DNA from: Candidatus Melainabacteria bacterium
GTDB taxonomy: Bacteria; Cyanobacteriota; Vampirovibrionia; Obscuribacterales; Obscuribacteraceae
Direction: 5' to 3'
Assembly (NCBI GenBank): GCA_012965515.1
Contig: DTSE01000044.1
Span: forward strand, 1-42,939
Length of the DNA: 42,939 nucleotides
Shown in pieces: positions 16,163 to 24,724 of the stretch. Numbering within the stretch: position 1 is the first letter of the stretch; each line of letters begins with the position of its first letter. A program made the translations under genes and the position numbers. Under the pieces are notes generated by a model. It ran no database searches and had not been told where the DNA came from. It worked only from the letters and a program-made list of their open reading frames with translations.

Positions 16163-17155
16163 CTAGATAGATAGGTTGAGGTTGGAACTATGTCCGGGGA
16201 ACACTTTCGCCGACGGATTGATGAATGTAACCGCAAAATTGACTGCAGTTGCCGCTTCAGCAGCGCCAGTGGCGATCAGCTTCAGCTTGGCAGTGTGGGC
16301 AGCAATATCGCCTGCGGAGTAGACACCCGGCAAATTCGTTTCCATCTTTTCATTGACGGATATAGCATTGCCTTCCATCTTGATCCCCCAGCTTTTCAAG
16401 AAGTCGAGGTTGATCACAAATCCGATATTGATAAGGATTGCATCGATAGCCATCTGTTCTTCTTTACCGGTGCGATTATCAAAGATGACCGCGCCGTCCA
16501 GTTTGCCGTTCGATACTTGGATTTCCTTCATCTCATAGAAAGTCTTGATATCGATCTTGTTGCGCTTCATCTCTTCCACGGATGTCTGCACAGCGCGGAA
16601 TTGGTCACGACGGTGGATGAGCGTCACGCTCTTGGCGATTTGAGAAAACTCGTTAGCCCAGTCTACGGCTGAGTCTCCACCACCAACGATCAGTACTTTC
16701 TTGTCGCGGAATTTCTCTTTGTTCTTTACCGCGTAATAAATTCCTTCACCTTCGAGGTTCTTGTCGTACTCGATATCCAATTTCTTGGGCACGCAAGCAC
16801 CGGCTCCCAGAGCCAAGAGAACTGTCTTGGTGTAGTGTTCCGGCGTCTTGTCAGTAACGACCTGCCAGATATCACCTTCAATTTTTTGCATGTTCAGCAC
16901 TTTCTCGCCGAGGCAAAGAGCAGGCTTGAACAACTGCGATTGAGTGCCCAAGTTCTTCGCCAGGTCCTTAGCGAGAATCTTCGGGTGCCCCGCTACGTCA
17001 TAGACGTACTTTTCAGGATAAAGCGCAGTCAATTGTCCGCCAAGTTCCGGCAAGACATCGATAACTTTCGTCTTGAGCCCACGGAGACCCGCGTAGAAGG
17101 TTCCAAACAAGCCAGTCGGACCACCGCCGACTATGGTTATGTCATAAACATCCAT
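16163..17155 (-). CDS. Ferredoxin/flavodoxin-NADP+ reductase, thioredoxin-reductase-like
   Basis: A 330-residue FAD enzyme moving electrons between NADPH and ferredoxin or flavodoxin. The FAD-binding Rossmann motif is VGGGPTGLFG (about 9-18), the NADPH-binding one is VLIVGGGDSAVDWA (about 154-167), followed by LIHRRDQFRA for the NADP phosphate. GVYSAGDIA near the end binds the flavin. The redox CxxC of thioredoxin reductases, expected around 135-140, is absent, which assigns it to the YumC-type ferredoxin reductases. The start at 17155 (MDVYDITIVGGG) matches homologues; the nearest purine-rich site (GGAGA) is ~13 bases upstream, a little far. A GTG at 17209 is a weaker alternative. It is divergent from the aldo/keto reductase. 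Confidence 0.9.
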   Translation of the reverse strand: MDVYDITIVGGGPTGLFGTFYAGLRGLKTKVIDVLPELGGQLTALYPEKYVYDVAGHPKILAKDLAKNLGTQSQLFKPALCLGEKVLNMQKIEGDIWQVVTDKTPEHYTKTVLLALGAGACVPKKLDIEYDKNLEGEGIYYAVKNKEKFRDKKVLIVGGGDSAVDWANEFSQIAKSVTLIHRRDQFRAVQTSVEEMKRNKIDIKTFYEMKEIQVSNGKLDGAVIFDNRTGKEEQMAIDAILINIGFVINLDFLKSWGIKMEGNAISVNEKMETNLPGVYSAGDIAAHTAKLKLIATGAAEAATAVNFAVTFINPSAKVFPGHSSNLNLSI

Positions 17156-17254
17156 CAGTAAAATTCGGTCTCCAGAGTTCCCGTCAGCCAATCGGCTATT
17201 GTAATACACTGATCTTCGAACTTGTGACAGTATTCATGAATAATGAAGCACTTG

Positions 17255-17268
17255 TGTGAAGATTCACA
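17255..17268. promoter_or_regulatory. 14-bp palindrome between divergent redox genes
   Basis: TGTGAA, GA, TTCACA forms a perfect inverted repeat midway between the divergent ferredoxin reductase and aldo/keto reductase genes. The TGTGA/TCACA arms recall CRP-family sites, but the spacer is 4 rather than 6 bases. It may be an operator for either gene. Confidence 0.35.
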
Positions 17269-17369
17269 GGTGAAAGATTGAAAGAAACCCGCCTATCCAT
17301 CAGGCTTTTCATACCGCGTGAGCGGATTATCGCTATGACAAACTTCGTAAAGACATCTGACATAGGTGC

Positions 17370-18332
17370 ATGAAATACAGAGATTTCGGCAGTTCAGGCA
17401 TAAAAGTCTCCGAAGTCGGCTTCGGCGGATGGGGGATAGGTGGCAATGAACACGGTCACAGCTATGGGTCCACCGACGACAAAGTTTCGTTGGAAGCGAT
17501 TAACAAAGCACTGGACTTGGGCTGCAACTATTTCGATACCGCCGATGTGTACGGGTTTGGACACAGCGAAACGCTTTTAGGCAAGGCATTCAAGAGCAAA
17601 CGCGATCGGGTAATAATCGCCACAAAGGTCGGCAGCGACTTTTATCAGGGGGGAGGTTTTCAAACCTTCACCGAAGAGTACATACGCTTTGCGCTCGAGA
17701 AGAGCCTAGATAGGTTGAAAACCGATTACGTCGACATTTATCAACTGCACAACCCACCCTTGCGGCTGTTGAAGAAGGAAAGCACCTACAACGCCTTGCA
17801 AGAGCTTAAGCGGGAGGGAAAGATTCGAGCCTGGGGAATTTCGATTCTCGATCCTATTGAAGGAATGACGGCCCTTGCTGTAACACAACCGGATTGCATT
17901 CAGATTCCCGTCAATATTTTTAACAGCAGACCGGTGGAAACCCTCCTGCCTGCCGCCTTTTCAGTTGGTTGTGCGATTATCGCCAGAGAGCCTCTGGCCA
18001 ATGGTTTTCTTACAGGAAAATTTTCCCAGATACCTGATTTGACCTTTGAAGAAGGCGATGTCAGACAAAGTTGGCCGCCGGACTATATAAAGGCCAGAAT
18101 CGAAGCAGCCAAGAGACTGGAATTTCTGCGCAAGGACTCACGCACTCTAACGCAAGCAGCAATCAAGTTCGTGCTTTCCCTCAAAGAAGTCTCAGTCACG
18201 ATTCCCGGTATAAAGACCCCACAGGAGGCCGAAGAGAATCTCGCCGCTTCCGAACTGAAAGCGCTCAGCGCCACGGAATTGAAAGAGCTGGACACCCTTG
18301 CCAAAAGAAATTTCGACCTGCCTGAACGCTAG
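17370..18332 (+). CDS. Aldo/keto reductase
   Basis: A 320-residue NAD(P)H-dependent oxidoreductase of the (beta/alpha)8 aldo/keto reductase family. The catalytic tetrad is visible: Asp56 and Tyr61 in FDTADVYGFGHSE, Lys86 in IIATKVG, and His in DIYQLHNP. The C-terminal coenzyme region reads VSVTIPGIKTPQEAEENL. The substrate cannot be told from sequence. The ATG at 17370 matches where family members begin (MKYRDFGSSGIKVSEVGFGG), with AGGTG close upstream. It is a stand-alone gene, divergent from the ferredoxin reductase. Confidence 0.93.
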   Translation: MKYRDFGSSGIKVSEVGFGGWGIGGNEHGHSYGSTDDKVSLEAINKALDLGCNYFDTADVYGFGHSETLLGKAFKSKRDRVIIATKVGSDFYQGGGFQTFTEEYIRFALEKSLDRLKTDYVDIYQLHNPPLRLLKKESTYNALQELKREGKIRAWGISILDPIEGMTALAVTQPDCIQIPVNIFNSRPVETLLPAAFSVGCAIIAREPLANGFLTGKFSQIPDLTFEEGDVRQSWPPDYIKARIEAAKRLEFLRKDSRTLTQAAIKFVLSLKEVSVTIPGIKTPQEAEENLAASELKALSATELKELDTLAKRNFDLPER

Positions 18333-18369
18333 AGCAATCCGCTCCTTAGGCCTGAAAGAGTCTGAAATA

Positions 18370-19530
18370 TCAGCGATTGATCATCATCTTGAGTCGCGTC
18401 GGCGCAGCATTCTGATAGGGCGTCATCGGCATGGCGCTGCCGAACTGCTGCTGCGCCTCACCCATGCCGTGCGGAGCAGCCAGCAAAGGTTGAGCGACCG
18501 GATACATCGGCTGACCGGCTGCCTGCTGAGGCATTGCGTAATAAGAACCGGCTGTAGCTATCGTATTGGGATAGCTCCCGGCATAAGGTGATTGCCCATA
18601 AGCCTGATACTGATTGCCGGCGGAATACTGATTGCCGGTGGAATACGACGTCTGTCTTTGCACTTGCGCCTGGGGAAAACCTGCGTGCATCTGCGCCTGA
18701 TTGACACTTTGATTGACGAATTGATTGGCATATTGCGAAGTGGCTGCACTCATTTCATAGGGCTGGCGTGCAGCGGTGCTGAGCAGTTTTTGTTGCAATG
18801 TTTGAGGGGCTGCACCCGGCATTGAGTGGGCAGGCATCGGGCGCGCATTGTTCGCCTTCATCATCAATTCCTGGTCGATTGGCTTAACCGGTGCGACGTG
18901 AGGAACATTCGGCGTGTATATGTCGCCGAATGTCGAAGAGGTGCGGAAGGGCATCGCATCTTTGACGCTGTTCAAAAGCCGCCTGTCATCAACAGCGTGA
19001 CGAGTGGTGTTGTTGTAGGTGCCGAGCACCTGGTTGGCCAGAGGCTCGTTATGCCTGATCCAATAGACAACGAACAGCCAGAAAGTGAATCCGGAAAACA
19101 AACATAGATAAAGGAAGTTGGGAGTAACACGAATGCCCTTAAAGGCTTCGGAGAGACTGATTCCTGCAAGAGCACTGCTGTACATTACCGACTGGGACGG
19201 AGGAGCTCCGGGTTCTGCTCCATGCGAACCGGCTTCGCCACCTGCTTCACCGCCGCCGAGCGCGCCTGCATCTTTATCCAAACCGAGCAGCTTGGCGATA
19301 AGACTCTTCAGCCCCTGACCCTGTCCTTGATGACTAGAGTCGTGATCATGGTCCTGATCGTGGTCATGGTCACCGCCATGGTCATCACCGAAGTGATCGA
19401 AGCCGTGGTCTCCGTGCCCGTGATCGCCATGACCATCGTGATGATCGTGGTCAAAGCCGAAATCGCTGACATAACCGAAGTCTTGTCCGCCGCTGTTAAA
19501 ACCGCCGGGTTCGCTACCGCCAGGCTCCAT
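18370..19530 (-). CDS. His/Asp-rich single-span membrane protein
   Basis: A 386-residue protein in three parts. Residues ~26-67 are almost only His, Asp and Gly, with 14 His in 40 positions (clusters such as HDHHDGHGDHGHGDH), a likely metal-binding or pH-responsive tail. Residues ~136-158 form one hydrophobic segment (FLYLCLFSGFTFWLFVVYWI). The C-terminal ~220 residues are Gln/Pro/Tyr/Ala/Ser-rich and low-complexity, with repeats such as YSTGNQYSAGNQYQ. I recognise no family. There is no signal peptide, so the His-rich tail is probably cytoplasmic, though topology is uncertain. The ATG at 19530 has GAGGAG upstream. The His tract is encoded by a degenerate GATCATGGT-like DNA repeat, so its length may vary between strains. 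Confidence 0.7.
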   Translation of the reverse strand: MEPGGSEPGGFNSGGQDFGYVSDFGFDHDHHDGHGDHGHGDHGFDHFGDDHGGDHDHDQDHDHDSSHQGQGQGLKSLIAKLLGLDKDAGALGGGEAGGEAGSHGAEPGAPPSQSVMYSSALAGISLSEAFKGIRVTPNFLYLCLFSGFTFWLFVVYWIRHNEPLANQVLGTYNNTTRHAVDDRRLLNSVKDAMPFRTSSTFGDIYTPNVPHVAPVKPIDQELMMKANNARPMPAHSMPGAAPQTLQQKLLSTAARQPYEMSAATSQYANQFVNQSVNQAQMHAGFPQAQVQRQTSYSTGNQYSAGNQYQAYGQSPYAGSYPNTIATAGSYYAMPQQAAGQPMYPVAQPLLAAPHGMGEAQQQFGSAMPMTPYQNAAPTRLKMMINR

Positions 19531-19710
19531 CGAGTTCTCCTCAGACGGTCCCAGTCACTGTGCGGGCGCCGTCCAAGCAATACTACGATCTTAAATCTCA
19601 AAGTAAATACGTGGAAAACGCCAGTAGTGGGAGAACCACCACATAAATTAACCTGGTTTGCCTGAACTGGCCAGAAAACGCGTTAAGACCAGACTCTCAG
19701 GACGAGTCGA

Positions 19711-20127
19711 CTATTCGACCTCGACCCCTTCCATCTGCACCAGGCGCTGGCGGATGCTCTCAACCGTGCGGGGCAGTTCGAAGAGTACCGGCAATTTTTC
19801 TTCAATCGAGCTGATGTGTCGAGTCAGGTCGATCGAACGTTCCATCAAACGAATGAGAATCTGTTGCGTAGCAATCAGTTGACGCTGATTATCTATGAGT
19901 TGCGTCGCCATTCTGGCCGACTCCACTCTTTGATCAACGCTGAACGAAAGCAACTCCGTCATGCGCTCAAGCAGCTTTTCGACTTGCTGCTGCATAACTT
20001 CACCACTCATAGTGGCATCGGCGGTTACTTCGACTGCGGACTCTGTGTCACCTTCAAAAAACTCTTCAAATCCTTCAAGCGCTGCCAGGTCTTCTGGGTT
20101 TTCCTGTTTGCGCATGCTCTCTGCCAT
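19711..20127 (-). CDS. Small coiled-coil protein
   Basis: A 138-residue, strongly acidic, helical protein. Residues ~1-35 are Glu/Ala-rich; ~42-120 show heptad-like hydrophobic spacing (VEKLLERMTELLSF, LIDNQRQLIATQQILIRLME), a probable long coiled coil. No family recognised, no signal peptide, no membrane segment. The ATG at 20127 has a GGGGGA site a little far upstream. It lies 180 bp upstream of the His-rich membrane protein gene on the same strand and may be its partner, but nothing in the sequence proves this. Confidence 0.6.
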   Translation of the reverse strand: MAESMRKQENPEDLAALEGFEEFFEGDTESAVEVTADATMSGEVMQQQVEKLLERMTELLSFSVDQRVESARMATQLIDNQRQLIATQQILIRLMERSIDLTRHISSIEEKLPVLFELPRTVESIRQRLVQMEGVEVE

Positions 20128-20346
20128 CAGTCCGTATCCCCCGCTCTGGATTTAAAAACTTGCCAGGAAACCGTCAGTTCTCATTGCCTGTTGCAGTCGA
20201 ACCAACCGTCTTTTCTGAAATGGCCCCGTCCGTGGTGGCGCCTCTAGAATTATAACTAAAGCCGATAATAAGACAAGCAAATCAGGAAAGTTTTTTTCCC
20301 GAAAATAAAATATTACCGGTGGTGGCACAAAGACACCCCAGTGTAT

Positions 20347-21711
20347 CTATCTGCTATAGACAGTCCGCCCCTTCTTTATCACCTGTTTAACAGGGTTCCA
20401 ACCAATGTTGTAGGGGACTTCTTCCAATTGTTTTACGTCGTATATGGTGACATCGGCCTGATAGCCGGGTCTCAACTGTCCAATATTCGATCCGAGCCCG
20501 ATCGCCCAGGCACCATTTACGGTTAACGCCGTGAGGGCCTCCTCTGGCAGCATCTTCAAATGCAGACAGGCCAAGCCCCAGATGAAGGGCAAAGAGGATA
20601 TGTGGCACGAGCCAGGGTTATAGTCTGTGGCGAGTGCAATCGCTACACCCTCCTCTATCATTCGCCTTGCCGGCGCATGCTCGCAGAGATTGAGATAAAA
20701 CGACGTACCGGGCAAAAGCACAGCCACAGTCGATGACTTCGCCAAAAGGGCTATCTCTTCGTCGCTCACATTAAGCAGGTGATCGGCGCTTGCTGCACCC
20801 AGTTCGACGGCCAATGTGGTGGCACCGAGATTGACAAATTCATCGGAATGAACGCGAGGTTTTAACCCTAACTTGATCGCTGCGCCGAAGATCTTGCGCG
20901 TATCTTCCAGCGTGAAATATCCCCTGTCGCAAAAAACGTCAACGTAAGGCAGCATGTGGCTTACATGCACGCCTTCACGCTCCGCTTGCTCTGTGGCCAT
21001 TGCCACCACGCGCGGCAGCATATCATTGACGATGTCGTCTACATATCCTTCGCGCTCTTTGCCGGGTGGTATCGCATGTGCCGCCATGAAAGTGGGCACA
21101 ATATCGAGCGCAGATTCAGATTTTAGGCGGTAGATCGCCTCCAGCATTCGTAGTTCGCTATCAGCTTCCAAACCGTATCCGGTCTTCACCTCAAGGGCAG
21201 TGGTTCCCGACTCAAGCATGCGCTCCACGCGCTTGCGACCAAGCGATACAAGCCGCTCTAAATCAGCGTTTTGAGTAGCCCTCATACTTTTGACTATGCC
21301 ACCACCGGCGGCAGCTATTTCAGTGTAAGTCTTGCCCTGACTGCGCATCACAAATTCGTCAGCACGATTACCGTCAAAGATCAAATGCGTATGTGCATCG
21401 ACGAGGCCGGGACTGACTAAACTTTCGCGAGCATCAATGATTTCGGTGTTCGAATCGGTGACAACCGCATGTTGGATCTCGTCGGCACTACCAACGGCAA
21501 TTATTTGTCCGCCGCTAATCGCAATTGCGGCATTCCTGATGCGCCTTATGTCTCGCATCTCTTCGCCGCGCACTGGACCGTCATGCGCCTCGGCAGTGAC
21601 AAGCTCGGCAATAGGACTAATCAAGAGGTCGACGGGTATCCGACCATCCTTAGAGATTGTCTTATTAGAACCTTCAGAGGCTTGTGCAGGGTTGCCGGGA
21701 TTTCTGGTCAT
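20347..21711 (-). CDS. hutI: Imidazolonepropionase
   Basis: A 454-residue amidohydrolase for the third step of histidine breakdown, opening 4-imidazolone-5-propanoate to N-formimino-L-glutamate. The metal and substrate motifs are complete: PGLVDAHTHLIFDGNRADEF, KTGYGLE, FMAAHAIPP, RVHSDEF, and the late metal-binding Asp in ALATDYNPG. The length is slightly above the usual ~410 because of an N-terminal extension (about 40 residues, EGSNKTISKDG). I chose the ATG at 21711 with AGGA nine bases upstream; an ATG at 21741 lies further up but lacks a site. No hutH, hutU or hutG is nearby, so the pathway must be completed elsewhere in the genome. Confidence 0.93.
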   Translation of the reverse strand: MTRNPGNPAQASEGSNKTISKDGRIPVDLLISPIAELVTAEAHDGPVRGEEMRDIRRIRNAAIAISGGQIIAVGSADEIQHAVVTDSNTEIIDARESLVSPGLVDAHTHLIFDGNRADEFVMRSQGKTYTEIAAAGGGIVKSMRATQNADLERLVSLGRKRVERMLESGTTALEVKTGYGLEADSELRMLEAIYRLKSESALDIVPTFMAAHAIPPGKEREGYVDDIVNDMLPRVVAMATEQAEREGVHVSHMLPYVDVFCDRGYFTLEDTRKIFGAAIKLGLKPRVHSDEFVNLGATTLAVELGAASADHLLNVSDEEIALLAKSSTVAVLLPGTSFYLNLCEHAPARRMIEEGVAIALATDYNPGSCHISSLPFIWGLACLHLKMLPEEALTALTVNGAWAIGLGSNIGQLRPGYQADVTIYDVKQLEEVPYNIGWNPVKQVIKKGRTVYSR

Positions 21712-21945
21712 GGTCCATTTCCTGTCTAGTTGACCTTTGATCATAAGCGACAAGGAAGAAGATCGGATATGCGCAGCGTTGCTTGCCAGGAAACAAGCTT
21801 AACAACACGTAATCAATCGACTGGACTGTGTTTATCCCCCATTCAAAGCAGAAGTCAGGATAACCGTCCGTGCTCGGGAAACACGACAGTCATCCTGACA
21901 CCGCTTGTGGTGCTGCAGATGGAATCTGCGAAAATAAGCCTTGCC

Positions 21946-22743
21946 CTACGCAGTCTTCGAGAAAGTCTCGCTGACGGTCATTTCTTCGCCCTTGCTTTCG
22001 GCTTCAGTTTCGCAATGGCGGCAACTTTCGCTGCATTCACCCTGTCCTGCTGATTCCTCTCTCATTGCTTCGAGAGTCTTCACCAGTTCAGACCAGTGCA
22101 ACGCAAAGATGCTTTCATCCAAAGTAAGACTGACCGGCTGATGCTCCTTTGTACCTGCACGAACAAAAGTGAGAGTCACTCTCTCATACGGAAAGCGCAT
22201 CTTCAGTCTCTCGGCGAGGTACTGCTTCACCAAGATCGTTGCCGACGGCCAACGTGGATCATAGTGAGCGATCGGATTTAGCTGGTAGTCCACAAGTTCA
22301 AGACGTTTTTCGTGCGGATACCAGAGCATCAGATCCATTGTGTCCTCAACATACACACGCAAATGCGGAACTCTTGCACGCACCTTTTGAGCAACGCCAA
22401 CGATTTCTGCACCGTCGGGTTTGTATGGCTTCTTCACATAGCGAGTTAGCGTCTTGTATGCAAACAAGAATGCACGAGTGTTGCGATCTCGCTCTTGTGT
22501 GGCAATACCCAGAATATCCACGGGCCATTGTTGCCCCATGTACTTTTGAACCTGATTCACGTCCTGAAGCTTGCCTCGATTGATCTCTGCAAGTCCGCGC
22601 AAAATGAATCTTCTGGTCAGACTCTTCAATCGACCCGTAGCTGAATTCGTTCCTTCCGCATAGTGCTCTTGACCGATTCGATATGCCTTTTTGCAGATGC
22701 GAAAAGCCTCAACCATAGAAGGCGTGAACAAAGTTCTGTGCAT
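21946..22743 (-). CDS. PD-(D/E)XK nuclease-like protein, RecB/Cas4 style
   Basis: A 265-residue protein. It opens with LFTPSMVEAFRICKKAYRI, which matches the start of RecB/Cas4-like nucleases ('S.s.l..y..C..ky'). The probable core is EDTMDLML (Asp137), then LELVDYQL, where the expected (D/E)xK is Asp152-Tyr-Gln154. A Cys cluster lies near the C-terminus (CSESCRHC); together with Cys17 it could hold an iron-sulfur cluster as in Cas4/AddB. The Lys-to-Gln change is tolerated in some PD-(D/E)XK enzymes (BglII), so activity is uncertain. The ATG at 22743 has GGAGGGG six bases upstream. No cas genes or repeats are near, so a CRISPR role is not supported. Confidence 0.65.
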   Translation of the reverse strand: MHRTLFTPSMVEAFRICKKAYRIGQEHYAEGTNSATGRLKSLTRRFILRGLAEINRGKLQDVNQVQKYMGQQWPVDILGIATQERDRNTRAFLFAYKTLTRYVKKPYKPDGAEIVGVAQKVRARVPHLRVYVEDTMDLMLWYPHEKRLELVDYQLNPIAHYDPRWPSATILVKQYLAERLKMRFPYERVTLTFVRAGTKEHQPVSLTLDESIFALHWSELVKTLEAMREESAGQGECSESCRHCETEAESKGEEMTVSETFSKTA

Positions 22744-22780
22744 GAAGCACCCCTCCACCAAAGATACCCGACGTTTGTAT

Positions 22781-22803
22781 GTCATACCAATATATAGTAT
22801 GAC
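22781..22803. promoter_or_regulatory. Inverted repeat upstream of the nuclease-like gene
   Basis: GTCATAC (22781-22787), nine AT-rich bases, then GTATGAC (22797-22803): a perfect 7-bp inverted repeat 38 bp upstream of the nuclease-like start. On the minus strand it includes TTGTCA (-35-like). A repressor operator overlapping the promoter is the simplest reading. Confidence 0.45.
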
Positions 22804-22818
22804 AATTTAAGCGGTCAA

Positions 22819-23046
22819 ATGAAATCACATCTTGACTGCCCGGTTTTTATGTTCTACAAGTTCTTTCTTCCCGATACGACAGGGCTAAAACCCTGTCGAC
22901 AAGCCACTCCCAGGCAAAAAAAGGAAGCAGAAAAATACCGAGAAGATATACAAAAGACATCAACCAGGCTCCGATCTACTTATAAGCTCGAGGGCAAGAT
23001 CGGCTTTTGGAAGCTGTTTGCACAATTTACAAAAGCAGCCCGGTAG
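22819..23046 (+). CDS. Doubtful small basic ORF
   Basis: A 75-codon open frame in the ~500-bp gap before xseA. The product is Lys/Arg-rich (RQKKEAEKYREDIQKTSTRL) with a helical look. There is no ribosome-binding site before the ATG and an inverted repeat lies inside the frame. It may be real but I could not support it by any family. Confidence 0.22.
   Translation: MKSHLDCPVFMFYKFFLPDTTGLKPCRQATPRQKKEAEKYREDIQKTSTRLRSTYKLEGKIGFWKLFAQFTKAAR
22877..22898. repeat. GC-rich inverted repeat in the xseA upstream gap
   Basis: CGACAGGG (22877-22884), CTAAAA, then CCCTGTCG (22891-22898): a perfect 8-bp stem with a 6-base loop. No U tract follows on the plus strand. The rest of the gap (22744-23240) also holds a smaller ACTCCT/AGGAGT hairpin near 23055 and a TAGAAT (-10-like) near 23117. 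Confidence 0.4.
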
Positions 23047-23240
23047 TCAACAGGCAACTCCTGGCATAAGGAGTGGATTACAGCGGAAGCCGCAAATGTT
23101 TCAGCGCCATCCTTTAGATAGAATATGTTTTTCGATGAACTATTTCGGCGGCTCATTCGTCTAATAAGACGTGACCCGAAAATTCATCACTTCACCTTAT
23201 GAGGATAAGGGCGTTGTTCGTTACTCGCGAAGTCAGTCGA

Positions 23241-24440
23241 ATGCAGCCAGTTTTGACGGTCTCTGAACTGACCGGTCTGATTAAGGACACCCTGGAAGGT
23301 TCATTCACCTACATTTATGTAGTAGGCGAAGTCTCCAATGCCAAAGTCTATCCGTCAGGGCACTGGTACTTTTCTCTCAAAGATCAGGACGCGACATTGC
23401 CGTGCGTTTGTTTCAAGAATGCCAATTCTTCCATCAAGTTCAAACTGGAAGACGGCCTCATGATGGTCGCGCGGGGCAAACTCAGCGTCTATCCGCCTCG
23501 CGGTTCTTATCAAATGATCGTCACCGGTCTCGAACCGGTCGGTGTCGGCGAGTGGCAACTTGCATTCGATCAGTTAGCAGCAAAATTGGAGAAGGAAGGT
23601 TTCTTTGCTCCAGAACGCAAACGCCCGATTCCAATTTTTCCCCGCCGTATCGGCGTTGTTACTAGCTCTGCCGGAGCAGCTCTTCGCGACATCCTTCACA
23701 CTCTAAAGAGACGCAACCGCTCGGTCAATGTCCTCATTTCGCCATGCAAAGTCCAAGGCGAAGGCAGCGTCGAAGAAATCGCCAGAGCAATTGCGATTCT
23801 TTCTGAAATTGAGGATGTCGATGTGATCATCGTCGCCAGAGGCGGTGGCTCGATTGAAGATCTCTGGTCTTTCAATACGGAAATAGTTGCTCGTGCGGTG
23901 CTATCTTCTGCGGTGCCGGTCATATCAGGCGTCGGTCACGAGACTGACGTTACCATTTGCGATCTGGTCGCCGACATGCGCGCGCCCACTCCCACTGCCG
24001 CGGCTGAGCTTGTTGCAAAAGGCACAGTAGAGCTAATGGACAAATGGGGTCTTTTGGACAGACGCTTGCAATCGCAAATGACTGAAAAGCTCACTTCGGC
24101 AAGACGCCAAGTCGAAAGGCTGAGCCCGCTCAATTCTTTGATCAGATATAGCGAACGCCTTCAGCGTTTGACCGAAAGAGTGATTGCCCACAGGCAAACT
24201 CTCAATTCTCGGCTCAAGATGCAGATTTCATCAGCTCAGCACAAATTGAAAACAAGCCGTGAAAAGCTGATTGCCCTAAGCCCACTCAATGTTCTCAGCC
24301 GCGGATTTTCGGTTTTGAGAAAGTCCGACAAGTCGGTAGTCAGATCATTTAGCGAAGTGGAGCCGGGGGAGACATTGGAAGCATTGCTGCATGACGGCAA
24401 GTTGAAAATCAAAATTGAATCAGTTGAAGAAAAATGGTGA
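23241..24440 (+). CDS. xseA: Exodeoxyribonuclease VII large subunit
   Basis: A ~399-residue catalytic subunit of exonuclease VII, which degrades single-stranded DNA to short oligonucleotides in repair. The N-terminal OB domain (about 1-100: LTVSELTGLIKDTLEGSF, GEVSNAKVYPSGHWYFSLKD) precedes the catalytic core with GVVTSSAGAALRDI, IIVARGGGSIEDLWSFN and ISGVGHETDVTI-CDLVAD. The C-terminal coiled coil that binds XseB follows. I chose the ATG at 23241 because homologues begin just before LTVSEL; an in-frame ATG at 23199 and a TTG at 23214, the latter preceded by AGGATAAGG, are alternatives. xseB follows 24 bp downstream, the usual arrangement. Confidence 0.95.
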   Translation: MQPVLTVSELTGLIKDTLEGSFTYIYVVGEVSNAKVYPSGHWYFSLKDQDATLPCVCFKNANSSIKFKLEDGLMMVARGKLSVYPPRGSYQMIVTGLEPVGVGEWQLAFDQLAAKLEKEGFFAPERKRPIPIFPRRIGVVTSSAGAALRDILHTLKRRNRSVNVLISPCKVQGEGSVEEIARAIAILSEIEDVDVIIVARGGGSIEDLWSFNTEIVARAVLSSAVPVISGVGHETDVTICDLVADMRAPTPTAAAELVAKGTVELMDKWGLLDRRLQSQMTEKLTSARRQVERLSPLNSLIRYSERLQRLTERVIAHRQTLNSRLKMQISSAQHKLKTSREKLIALSPLNVLSRGFSVLRKSDKSVVRSFSEVEPGETLEALLHDGKLKIKIESVEEKW

Positions 24441-24464
24441 TGGAAAAAACAGGAGGTGAATGAG

Positions 24465-24710
24465 ATGGCAAAGACAATAGATTTTGAAAGTTCATTGAAG
24501 GAACTCGAGCAAGTAGTCGGTGAGCTCGATGGTGAGATCAAATTGGAGCGTGCACTGAGCCTTTTCGAGCGAGGAATGGAGCTTAGTACGCAACTAGAGT
24601 CCTTTCTCAAAGTCGCAGAACAGAAAGTTGAAATTCTGCGCAAACAAGCTGACGGCTCGCATGTAGCCGAAGCATTCGACGACAAGAATTTGGACAGTTC
24701 AGCAGACTAG
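24465..24710 (+). CDS. xseB: Exodeoxyribonuclease VII small subunit
   Basis: An 81-residue helical protein. DFESSLKELEQVVGELDGEI and LERALSLFERGMELS carry the family's two-helix pattern; several copies wrap the XseA coiled coil. The ATG at 24465 is preceded by AGGAGGTGA, a near-perfect ribosome site. It follows xseA by 24 bp, and the acidic tail (FDDKNLDSSAD) is a little longer than usual. It is convergent with the RND pump gene, whose end lies 14 bp away. Confidence 0.94.
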   Translation: MAKTIDFESSLKELEQVVGELDGEIKLERALSLFERGMELSTQLESFLKVAEQKVEILRKQADGSHVAEAFDDKNLDSSAD

Positions 24711-24724
24711 ATTGCGAAACTCAG

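Noticed and set aside
17255..17268. CRP binding site
   Set aside because: The spacer between TGTGA and TCACA is 4 rather than 6 bases.
19300..19480. Short repeated units that could suggest a CRISPR array
   Set aside because: They encode the His/Asp tract in frame, are only 6-12 bases and have no spacers.
20347..21711. A histidine-utilisation operon
   Set aside because: Only hutI is present; neighbours are unrelated.
21946..22743. cas4
   Set aside because: No other cas gene, repeat array or cas1 is in the window, and the catalytic Lys is Gln.
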